Positions 7,475 through 13,409 of a DNA stretch of 14,282 nt are shown piece by piece. Made by a program: the position numbers and the translations under genes. The first letter of the stretch is position 1; every line of letters begins with the position of its first letter. The DNA comes from Oscillospiraceae bacterium. GTDB lineage: Bacteria > Bacillota > Clostridia > Oscillospirales > Ruminococcaceae. Under the pieces are notes generated by a model. The model was not told the origin of the DNA, did not search any database, and worked only from the letters and a program-made list of their open reading frames with translations. Where the stretch lies: NCBI GenBank assembly GCA_900768735.1, contig CAAGDZ010000444.1, positions 1 through 14,282 on the forward strand, given 5' to 3'.

Positions 7475-8269
7475 ATGACAAGGCTTGGCTTTTTAGGCGC
7501 GGGAAATATGGGAAGCGCCATCATGAAGGGTATCGGCGGCGCAGATATTGCCGAAATATACGCATACGACAAGGACGGCGAAAAGCTTGCGGCGCTCAGC
7601 GACTGCGGCGTCAAGCCGTGTAACAGCGAAAACGAGCTTGTCCGTACCTGCGAGTATATTCTGCTTGCGGTAAAGCCGCAGGTTTTACCCGAGGTGCTTG
7701 ACACCGTCGCAAAGGACATAACCGCAGATAAGGTTATTATATCAATCTGCGCGGGCATCTCCGAGGAGTATATCCGCAGCAGGACTACACCTGACGCAAA
7801 GGTTATCCTCGTTATGCCGAATACGCCGATGATGCTGGGTCTCGGCGCAAGCGCTATTTCAAAAACCGACAACGTAAGCGACGCAGAATTTGCCTTTGCA
7901 AAATCGGTAATCGAGAGCTGCGGCATAGCTCAGGAAGTACCTATTGACAAGATGAAGGAGATAATCGCGGTAAACGGCAGCTCCCCTGCCTTTATCTATC
8001 TCTTTGCAAAGGGCTTTATCGACTATGCAAAGTCTGTCGGTATAGACGCTGACGCGGCGCTGAGGCTTTTTGCACAGTCACTTATCGGCTCGGCTAAGAT
8101 GCTGACCGATTCGGGTATGACGGTTGACGAGCTTATAAAGCAGGTATCAAGTCCCGGCGGCACTACTATAGCGGGTCTTGACAGGCTCTACGCGGGAAAG
8201 CTCACCGAGGTTGTCGAGGACTGCTGTAAGGCTTGCACAAACAGAGCGTATGAGCTTGCCGCTAAATAA
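7475..8269 (+). CDS. proC: Pyrroline-5-carboxylate reductase
   Basis: It reduces 1-pyrroline-5-carboxylate to L-proline with NAD(P)H, the last step of proline synthesis, in the cytoplasm. The 264 residues match the family length. The N-terminal Rossmann fold has the nucleotide-binding glycines GAGNMG at 8-13, and PNTPMMLG in the middle of the protein is a family signature. The C-terminal dimerisation domain contains the ProC signature SPGGTTIAGL (226-235). A ribosome binding site AGAAAGG (7459-7465) lies about 9 bases before the ATG. It follows folT by 25 bases without a terminator or promoter that I can see, which would place it under the THF riboswitch. Immediately after the stop the unusual inverted-repeat block begins, and the likely operon terminator lies only beyond that block. 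Confidence 0.96.
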   Translation: MTRLGFLGAGNMGSAIMKGIGGADIAEIYAYDKDGEKLAALSDCGVKPCNSENELVRTCEYILLAVKPQVLPEVLDTVAKDITADKVIISICAGISEEYIRSRTTPDAKVILVMPNTPMMLGLGASAISKTDNVSDAEFAFAKSVIESCGIAQEVPIDKMKEIIAVNGSSPAFIYLFAKGFIDYAKSVGIDADAALRLFAQSLIGSAKMLTDSGMTVDELIKQVSSPGGTTIAGLDRLYAGKLTEVVEDCCKACTNRAYELAAK

Positions 8270-8270
8270 T

Positions 8271-8302
8271 GTCGAGTGCCTCGACACGCAGTTCCGCCTT
8301 TA
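8271..8302 (+). repeat. Left terminal inverted repeat of the 549-base element
   Basis: It begins one base after the proC stop. Its outer part is itself a hairpin, GTCGAG-TGC-CTCGAC (8271-8285), extendable by T8270-A8286. Its inner 17 bases (8286-8302, ACGCAGTTCCGCCTTTA) are perfectly complementary to 8788-8804. Confidence 0.8.
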
Positions 8303-8439
8303 GAAATGATTGCAAGATATGAAAGTAGATTAACGGCGGGGTCACAACGCTTGATAAATTGGAATTTATTATACATAACATCAGCGCATCTAACCTACCC
8401 AGTGAACGAGCGCCTAACATTTTCCTATAATCAAAGTCT

Positions 8440-8553
8440 ATAAAAGCGCACCAACCTCATCGTTTGTACTATCCCAGTCAAAAAACGAGATTAGTATAAA
8501 GAAATAAAAGCACTCCCCAACATTCTCACCAGCACTATCCCAATCGGTCGGAG
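8440..8553. repeat. Two diverged ~65-base tandem repeats inside the element
   Basis: ATAAAAGC occurs at 8440 and 8504 and ACTATCCCA at 8468 and 8534, in the same order, with CC-AAC between them in both copies, giving a period of 64-66 bases. A more degraded third copy seems to start near 8383 (AGCGCA, AACCT, CCCAGT and AACGAG in order). The copies are too diverged for a recent duplication or a CRISPR array. Confidence 0.5.
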
Positions 8554-8575
8554 TGGGGTTTAGGAAGAGGGAGCC

Positions 8576-8628
8576 CGAGGGAGACACCTAGGGGCGCCGA
8601 ACCCTCTCGCCCCTAGGTGTCTCCCTCG
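8576..8628. repeat. Perfect 21-bp hairpin in the element
   Basis: Bases 8576-8596 are fully complementary to 8608-8628, leaving an 11-base loop, CCGAACCCTCT (8597-8607). Each arm contains CACCTAGGGG or its complement. No T tract follows on either strand, so it is not an intrinsic terminator. Loop bases CCCTCT (8602-8607) are complementary to AGAGGG just upstream (8566-8571), which would allow a pseudoknot in RNA. Confidence 0.85.
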
Positions 8629-8787
8629 ACAAGTGCACTAAAGTGTATAAATTCGGATAGCGAATCCGAGACAACTATCATTTATAGCCAGCAAAGTTTT
8701 ATAAAATAAATGTAAATCAATAAATCAAAATTTATCGCTGAGTTATTATCCCGCCGTCGCAGTAGCTTCAAGAGAATCAAACTGATT

Positions 8788-8819
8788 TAAAGGCGGAACT
8801 GCGTACCGAGACACTCGGC
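8788..8819 (-). repeat. Right terminal inverted repeat of the 549-base element
   Basis: This is the inverted counterpart of 8271-8302. Its outer part also folds on itself, CCGAG-ACA-CTCGG (8806-8818). The base pair T8272-A8284 of the left hairpin corresponds to G8818-C8806 here, so both partners changed and pairing was kept. It stops 5 bases before the terminator stem. Confidence 0.8.
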
Positions 8820-8824
8820 GAAGT

Positions 8825-8865
8825 AAATCCGTGCCGGGCAGAAATGCCACGGCACGGATTTTTTT
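8825..8865 (+). terminator. Strong intrinsic terminator
   Basis: AAATCCGTGCCG (8825-8836) pairs perfectly with CGGCACGGATTT (8850-8861). The stem continues as GGCA-GAAA-TGCC past one bulged A (8849), and a run of seven T (8859-8865) and further T-rich sequence follow. It most likely ends the folT-proC transcript, or a transcript of the 549-base element. Confidence 0.93.
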
Positions 8866-8885
8866 ATTTTTATTTGTCTGTCGGG

Positions 8886-8914
8886 TTGACATTTGCGGCT
8901 TAAAATGGTACAAT
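8886..8914 (+). promoter_or_regulatory. Sigma-A promoter with extended -10
   Basis: TTGACA (8886-8891, perfect consensus) and TACAAT (8909-8914) are 17 bases apart, and TGG directly before the -10 makes it an extended -10. It drives the lipoprotein gene at 8964 and lies just after the preceding terminator, so that gene is its own unit. Confidence 0.92.
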
Positions 8915-8963
8915 ATTCCTCACAGCGTCATGCGGCGCAAATAAAATAGAAGGAATTATTATT

Positions 8964-9416
8964 ATGAGAAACATGAAGAAAATTTTCGTGCTGTTTTTGG
9001 CTTTAATCTGCTTTTCGGTTACCGCGTGTACCGTAAACACGAGTATGTCATACACCTACAATGTAGAAACAGGTGACGCGATTACCGTAAAGCTGAACAC
9101 CGCCGACGGCTACAGCATAACCTCCGATTTGCCGTTTACTATTTCTAAGAATGGCGAGACCGTCACACAGGGTTATTTCATCACCGAGGAGACATATCAG
9201 ACCTACGTCAGCTCGCTTTCCGGTATGGAGGGCGCAAAGGTACTTGGTACCGGCAACAGGTCGGATATAGAGTACATTTCGTGGTGCTACAATGACACCG
9301 AGTATAATTACGCTGTGCTTGTAAAGGGCTCAAAGACGGGCGTGGTACTGGGAAATAACATCTCGCAGGCGTCGGCTGAGGAGTGTCTCGGAAGGCTGAC
9401 GTTCAGTAAAGAATAA
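8964..9416 (+). CDS. Small putative lipoprotein of unknown function
   Basis: The family is not recognised. The 150-residue product starts with a signal peptide (RNMKK, then a hydrophobic stretch IFVLFLALICFSV) ending in the lipobox VTAC, so Cys22 would be lipidated and the protein held on the outer face of the membrane. The mature part of about 128 residues looks beta-rich, with alternating Thr, Tyr and Val, and has no transmembrane segment. The ribosome binding site GAAGGA (8949-8954) lies 9 bases before the ATG, favouring Met1 over the in-frame Met4. It has its own strong promoter and a terminator, so it is monocistronic. It shows no clear similarity to the lipoprotein at 5830 beyond the signal peptide. 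Confidence 0.87.
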   Translation: MRNMKKIFVLFLALICFSVTACTVNTSMSYTYNVETGDAITVKLNTADGYSITSDLPFTISKNGETVTQGYFITEETYQTYVSSLSGMEGAKVLGTGNRSDIEYISWCYNDTEYNYAVLVKGSKTGVVLGNNISQASAEECLGRLTFSKE

Positions 9417-9490
9417 GCTTACTGCAAAAATATAAGTTAAGCCTGAGAAGACCGGAGTCGCTCCGACACATCGTATCAAAAGCGGCTCTG

Positions 9491-9526
9491 AAAGCCTTAT
9501 TTCCCCCGCATGACGAGGCTTTTTTT
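9491..9526 (+). terminator. Intrinsic terminator between converging genes
   Basis: AAAGCCT (9491-9497) pairs with AGGCTTT (9516-9522), with an 18-base loop and seven T (9520-9526). The T tract overlaps the stop codon of spoIIR, which converges from the other strand. AGCC (9493-9496) could instead pair with the nearer GGCT (9484-9487), giving a competing small hairpin. Another small hairpin, CGGAG-TCG-CTCCG, lies just upstream, between the lipoprotein stop and this terminator. Confidence 0.75.
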
Positions 9527-10271
9527 AAATCATCGCTCCGATAACCGACATACCCGCGTAGACGCTGATTTCCGCCTGTGGTACGCTGTCGGCGCTTTCC
9601 GCCTGATCGCTTTCCTGTTCCGGACTTTCATCGCTTTCGGTGCTTTCTGTATTCTCGCTGTTCTCGCCTTCATTCGCGTTATCCCCGCCGAAAATGCCGT
9701 TCAGCAGCTCGAACAGCGCAAACTTTACCTCTATATCCGCGCTGTTTTCGATATTCCTGCTCTGCTCCTCGGTGAAAAACTCGCCCGCGGCAGGCAGGCA
9801 GAGCGGCGGGAACATCACGCACCACCAGTTTTTCCCCTCCGCTTCTCCTATAAGAAAGCGCACGGCGGTATAGTTCCCCGCGGGGAGAGTATAATTCTGA
9901 TACTGCCGCGTTGTAAAATAAGTATCGGCTATCTCGCACTCGACCTTATAATTATAGCCCTGCGAAATAATGAACTTCTGTGCCTTTTCCTGCATCTCGG
10001 CTTTGTGCAGTTCTGCCGCCGCTATGGCCTCATCAAGATTTTCGCATCCGCCGAACACCTCGCCGAACTCGGTCAGCATATAATCGCGAAGGCGGTATTT
10101 CAGCGCCTGATCCTCCTCGCTGTCGGAGTTTGCGAGGATATGAAGGCGCAAAACCTTTTCGGGGATATGCTCGCAGTCCTCGGCAAACGCGGAAAAGCCG
10201 CTGAAGATAATGGCGGCTACCGCGCCGATTATCATAGCTATATTCATGAGATTATGCTTAAACCCTGTCAT
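9525..10271 (-). CDS. spoIIR: Stage II sporulation protein R
   Basis: SpoIIR is made in the forespore under sigma-F, exported across the forespore membrane, and activates the mother-cell protease SpoIIGA, which then matures pro-sigma-E. The 248-residue protein has an N-terminal signal or anchor segment (about 8-30, ending SAFA), then the family core with VLRLHILANSDSEEDQ (40-55) and GKNWWCVMFPPLC (146-158). An acidic Asn/Glu/Ser-rich stretch (197-229) follows, and a short hydrophobic C-terminus. The ribosome binding site, AAAGGA on the minus strand (10280-10286), lies about 8 bases before the ATG. It follows nadE by 71 bases on the same strand. It shows that the organism belongs to an endospore-forming lineage. 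Confidence 0.95.
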   Translation of the reverse strand: MTGFKHNLMNIAMIIGAVAAIIFSGFSAFAEDCEHIPEKVLRLHILANSDSEEDQALKYRLRDYMLTEFGEVFGGCENLDEAIAAAELHKAEMQEKAQKFIISQGYNYKVECEIADTYFTTRQYQNYTLPAGNYTAVRFLIGEAEGKNWWCVMFPPLCLPAAGEFFTEEQSRNIENSADIEVKFALFELLNGIFGGDNANEGENSENTESTESDESPEQESDQAESADSVPQAEISVYAGMSVIGAMI

Positions 10272-10311
10272 AATTACAATCCTTTCGTGTCACATCGTGA
10301 TGTCCGTGAGG

Positions 10312-10341
10312 TAATTATTGACAGGGTTTTAAGATTTATAC
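10312..10341 (-). promoter_or_regulatory. Possible sporulation-sigma promoter for spoIIR
   Basis: On the minus strand GTATA (10337-10341), directly after the nadE stop, resembles the -35 of sigma-F and sigma-G promoters, and an AT-rich block (AATAATTA) follows at roughly the right distance. The -10 match is poor. I expect a forespore promoter here mainly because spoIIR is under sigma-F in Bacillus, so this is a weak call. Confidence 0.25.
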
Positions 10342-10342
10342 G

Positions 10343-12244
10343 TTAATTCAGATTTTCTATTTCATCAAGCCACAGAGCCGCCGAGGCGTCGCTCGGCATT
10401 CTCCAGTCGCCGCGCGGCGAGAGCGTGACCGAGCCGACCTTCGGGCCGTCGGGCAGGCAGGAGCGCTTGAACTGCTGTGAGAAAAACCTGCGGTAAAAGG
10501 TTTTCAGCCATTTTAGCACCGTTTCGCGGTCGTATACGTCTTTAAACGCATACAGTGCAAGGCGGAATACCTTCTGCGGCGGGAAGCCCCAGCGTATGCC
10601 GTTGTAGAGGAAAAAGTCGTGTAGCTCGTACGGTCCTACCAGATCCTCGGTTTTCTGCGATATTTCCTCGCCGTCTGCGGGCATAAGCTCGGGGCTTACG
10701 GGGGTGTCCAGTATATCGCAGAGTGCTTCTTTAAGCTCGGCGCTTTCGGTTATGTTGCTGTAGTATTTTACCAGGTGGCGGATAAGTGTCTTAGGTACCG
10801 AGCAGTTCACGCCGTACATCGACATATGGTCGCCGTTGTAGGTCGCCCAGCCCAGCGCAAGCTCGGACAGGTCGCCCGTGCCGATTACAAGTCCGCCGGT
10901 CTGGTTTGCGATATTCATCAGCACCTTTGTGCGCTCGCGCGCCTGACCGTTTTCAAACACGACGTTGAGGTTGTCTATATCGTGGCCGATGTCCTTAAAA
11001 TGCTGTTTTACGCTGTCGGTTATATCAATCTCGCGGAACGTTACGCCGATAGCCTCGCACATCTTCTGCGCGTTGGATTTTGTCCGCTTTGTAGTGCCGA
11101 AACACGGCATAGTCACCGCGACTATATCTGTCATGGGTCTGCCGAGCAGCTTCATCGCGTCTGCCGCGACAAGCAGGGCAAGACAGCTGTCAAGTCCGCC
11201 GGATATGCCGACTACCGCCGTTTTCGCATTGGTGTGCTTCAGCCGCTTTTTCAGTCCGTTGCTCTGCATAGCGAGGATAAGCTCGCAGCGCCTGTCCTTT
11301 TCGCTGTCGGAATATGGGATAAACGGCGTACGGGATACAAAGCGGGTAAGCTCTGTATCGGACAGCGGCATGGAAAACTCTATCTCATATATACCGCTGT
11401 CGGGACAAAACGAAGTGTTTTTCCTACGCTCGAACGCAAGCTTTGACACGTCTATCTCGCTTATCGCGCTGTCACCCGAAAACAGCTCGCTTTGTGCTAA
11501 TATCGTGCCGTTTTCGGCTATCAGATTGTGAGCCGAGAAAACTAAATCCTGCGTTGACTCGCCCTCGCCCGCCGAGGCGTACACATACCCCGCGATAAGG
11601 CGCGCCGATTGGTTTTTTATAAGGTCGCGGCGGTACTCCGCCTTGCCTGTCATCTCGTTGCTTGCCGAGAGGTTTACTATGATATTAGCGCCCCCCTGTG
11701 CAAGCGCGCCCGACGGCGGGCAGGGCGCCCACAAGTCCTCGCAGATTTCCACACCAAAGGCAAAATCCGCAAAGTCTGTGCATCTGAAAATATATCCCGC
11801 GCCGAAGGGTATCTCCCCGCGCATCGCCGCGCCGTCACATTCGTTCCACGCGGCAAAGTGGCGCATCTCGTAAAACTCGTTGTAGTTCGGCAGATACTGC
11901 TTCGGCACAAAGCCGAGGACTTTCCCCCTGTACAGCACCGCCGCGCAGTTGTACAGCTTTCCCGCAAAGCGCAGCGGGAGTCCGACAACCGTTATCATAT
12001 CAAGGTCGGAAAGTGCGTCGCATATCTCGTACAGCGTCTTTTCCGCGGCGTTTATCAGCGTGTCCTGAAAGAACAAATCCTGACAGGTATACCCCGTTAT
12101 GCAAAGCTCAGGGAAAACCGCGAGCCTAACCCCACCGTCGGCAAGCTCCCTTGCAAGCGTGATTATGCTGTTTTTGTTGTATTCGCAGTCCGCGACCTTA
12201 ATTTCGGGGGTAGCCGCCGCGACCTTAATAAATCCGTCTTTCAT
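10343..12244 (-). CDS. nadE: Glutamine-dependent NAD+ synthetase
   Basis: It amidates nicotinic acid adenine dinucleotide to NAD+, taking ammonia from glutamine. The 633-residue protein has both expected domains: an N-terminal nitrilase-type amidase with catalytic triad Glu46 (VFPEL), Lys115 (GFVPKQYLPN) and Cys168 (GVEICEDLWAP), and a C-terminal synthetase with the ATP pyrophosphatase loop SGGLDS (348-353). I chose the ATG at 12244 because the ribosome binding site AGGAG (12251-12255) lies 6 bases before it and the family N-terminus begins there. A longer in-frame start at 12316 would overlap the upstream hydrolase gene and add 24 unrelated residues. It follows the hydrolase gene by 23 bases, so the two are probably cotranscribed, and spoIIR comes next. 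Confidence 0.96.
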   Translation of the reverse strand: MKDGFIKVAAATPEIKVADCEYNKNSIITLARELADGGVRLAVFPELCITGYTCQDLFFQDTLINAAEKTLYEICDALSDLDMITVVGLPLRFAGKLYNCAAVLYRGKVLGFVPKQYLPNYNEFYEMRHFAAWNECDGAAMRGEIPFGAGYIFRCTDFADFAFGVEICEDLWAPCPPSGALAQGGANIIVNLSASNEMTGKAEYRRDLIKNQSARLIAGYVYASAGEGESTQDLVFSAHNLIAENGTILAQSELFSGDSAISEIDVSKLAFERRKNTSFCPDSGIYEIEFSMPLSDTELTRFVSRTPFIPYSDSEKDRRCELILAMQSNGLKKRLKHTNAKTAVVGISGGLDSCLALLVAADAMKLLGRPMTDIVAVTMPCFGTTKRTKSNAQKMCEAIGVTFREIDITDSVKQHFKDIGHDIDNLNVVFENGQARERTKVLMNIANQTGGLVIGTGDLSELALGWATYNGDHMSMYGVNCSVPKTLIRHLVKYYSNITESAELKEALCDILDTPVSPELMPADGEEISQKTEDLVGPYELHDFFLYNGIRWGFPPQKVFRLALYAFKDVYDRETVLKWLKTFYRRFFSQQFKRSCLPDGPKVGSVTLSPRGDWRMPSDASAALWLDEIENLN

Positions 12245-12267
12245 AAAAATCTCCTGTTGCGTATCTG

Positions 12268-13224
12268 TCAAAATTCGTAGTTGCCAGTGCGTCCGTTCTT
12301 TTTGCGCTGTATCCATACCAGCAGGTCGTCGAAGACAATCTCCTTCATGGTCTCGTTTAAAAGCTCGTGACGCGCGCCCGGGTACAGCTTTATATCCACG
12401 TTGCAGCCGGCGTTTATCAGCCGCTCGTAGACATTAAGCACGCCCTTTCCGTAGCCGCCGACGGGGTCGGCAGTACCCGATGCTATCAGAATGGGGAGCT
12501 TTTTCGGAACATTTTTCACCCACTCGTCAGAGGAAATGCGGCGCAGCAGCGTAGTCAGATCGACAAATCCGGACGCGGTGAAGATGAAGTTGCTCTTCTC
12601 GTCGTCCATATACTTTTTTACAACCTCTCTGTCGTGGGTCAGCCAGTCGAAAACCGTCTGCTTGTCCTCTATCCTGTCGTTGTACACGCCGAATATAAGG
12701 GTGTTCAGCTTGGTGCTGCGGAAGCGCTCACCTTTAAGCGTCGCTACCGAGCGGGTCGCACGCACTCCGATTTCGGACAATGCCTTATCGTCGCCGGTGC
12801 CTAAAATTATCGCGCCGTTAAGCTCGTTCGGAAATCGGGTGATATACAGTCTTGCGACAAAGCTGCCCATGCTGTGTCCGAGCAGAAAATACGGCAGGGA
12901 TTTATACTTGTTTTTCATTATAATGGTAAAGCGGTGCAGGTCGTTTACCAGATGGCTCCAGCCGTCCTTTTCGGCAAAATAGCCGAGGTCATCGTTTGTC
13001 GCGGCGCTCTTGCCGTGACCGAGGTGGTCGTTTCCGCAGACGATATAACCGCGGTTTACGAAAAACTCGGCAAAATGCTCGTATCTCTCTATATATTCGC
13101 ACATACCGTGAGATATTTGTATGATGCCCTTGTACGGCTCAATCTGCGGAGTGTAGATGCAGTATGCACACTTGTCCACACCGTTTGACGAATTGAAATG
13201 ACTGCTGTATTTCATATATGCCAT
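12268..13224 (-). CDS. Alpha/beta hydrolase, serine aminopeptidase S33 / monoacylglycerol lipase-like
   Basis: The 318-residue protein is an alpha/beta hydrolase of the lysophospholipase (monoglyceride lipase) group, a likely cytoplasmic esterase with no signal peptide. The oxyanion motif is SHGMCEYIERY (38-48). The nucleophile elbow is GHSMG (116-120) with Ser118, and Asp253 (GTADPVGGYGKG) and His286 (GARHE) complete a plausible catalytic triad. The real substrate cannot be read from the sequence; acylglycerols and lysophospholipids are typical of relatives. The ribosome binding site AAGAAGGA (minus strand, about 13232-13239) lies about 8 bases before the ATG; Met4 is a less well placed alternative. 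It is the first gene of a probable hydrolase-nadE-spoIIR unit, with a good promoter upstream. Confidence 0.92.
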   Translation of the reverse strand: MAYMKYSSHFNSSNGVDKCAYCIYTPQIEPYKGIIQISHGMCEYIERYEHFAEFFVNRGYIVCGNDHLGHGKSAATNDDLGYFAEKDGWSHLVNDLHRFTIIMKNKYKSLPYFLLGHSMGSFVARLYITRFPNELNGAIILGTGDDKALSEIGVRATRSVATLKGERFRSTKLNTLIFGVYNDRIEDKQTVFDWLTHDREVVKKYMDDEKSNFIFTASGFVDLTTLLRRISSDEWVKNVPKKLPILIASGTADPVGGYGKGVLNVYERLINAGCNVDIKLYPGARHELLNETMKEIVFDDLLVWIQRKKNGRTGNYEF

Positions 13225-13264
13225 ACGGTTTTCCTTCTTTCGTTGGTTAATGAATTATAATACT

Positions 13265-13293
13265 AGTATACCAGATTTTTTACCAAAATTCAA
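13265..13293 (-). promoter_or_regulatory. Leftward sigma-A promoter for hydrolase-nadE
   Basis: Read on the minus strand, TTGAAT (13288-13293) and TATACT (13265-13270) are 17 bases apart, with TGG before the -10 (extended -10). It would start transcription near 13258, about 35 bases before the hydrolase ATG. Confidence 0.8.
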
Positions 13294-13301
13294 GATTTGG
13301 T
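13282..13301. promoter_or_regulatory. Dyad between divergent promoters, candidate operator
   Basis: ACCAAA (13282-13287) and TTTGGT (13296-13301) form a perfect inverted repeat around an 8-base centre. It covers the leftward -35 box and touches the rightward -35 box, so one regulator bound here could affect both directions. No regulator gene is adjacent, and a 6-base half-site may be chance. Confidence 0.35.
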
Positions 13302-13329
13302 TGCATTTTGCGCGGGATAGTGGTATAAT
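13301..13329 (+). promoter_or_regulatory. Rightward sigma-A promoter for mrp
   Basis: TTGCAT (13301-13306) and a perfect TATAAT (13324-13329) are 17 bases apart, with TGG before the -10. The ~75-base leader contains a hairpin CGGCTT-ATCAAC-AAGCCG (13372-13389) just before the mrp ribosome binding site. Confidence 0.9.
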
Positions 13330-13409
13330 ATTCAACAGCGCATAAATAAGCGGTAGCGCCAGCAACTATCCCGGCTTATCAACAAGCCGTAAAATAAAGG
13401 AGTCTTATC

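Larger units (their letters stand above)
8271..8819. repeat. 549-base structured non-coding element bounded by inverted repeats
   Basis: No credible gene is present in the 694 bases between proC and the next gene; this block fills most of it. Its ends are imperfect inverted repeats of 32 bases (8271-8302 and 8788-8819, about 28 matching, of which the inner 17 bases are perfect). The similarity continues inward: ACGGCGGG (8333-8340) faces CCCGCCGT (8750-8757) after exactly 30 unmatched bases in each arm, and GATAAATT (8353-8360) faces AATTTATC (8729-8736). Inside are diverged tandem repeats, a perfect 21-bp hairpin (8576-8628) and a small TCGGAT-AGCGA-ATCCGA hairpin (8653-8669). No transposase gene is present. 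It could be a MITE-type non-autonomous element or the template of a large structured RNA. I do not recognise it as a known family. Confidence 0.75.

Noticed and set aside
8383..8560. CRISPR array
   Set aside because: The repeats are too diverged, only two or three in number, and do not alternate with uniform spacers; no cas genes are nearby.
8271..8819. Decayed insertion sequence with transposase remnants
   Set aside because: No reading frame of useful length or transposase-like motif is visible on either strand within the block.
8263..8828. TAAAT on both sides of the 549-base element as a target-site duplication
   Set aside because: The copies lie 3 and 4 bases away from the element ends and the left one overlaps the proC stop; a 5-base AT-rich match is not convincing.
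9510..10346. Plus-strand open frame of 278 codons opposite spoIIR
   Set aside because: It has no ribosome binding site, its product is Arg/Leu-rich without a recognisable fold, and it is antisense to a clear spoIIR.
11609..12280. Plus-strand open frame opposite nadE
   Set aside because: It is a complement-frame shadow of a well-conserved nadE, with no start signal and no recognisable motif.
12245..12316. Longer nadE start at 12316
   Set aside because: It would overlap the hydrolase gene, adds 24 residues unlike the family, and a good ribosome binding site precedes the ATG at 12244.
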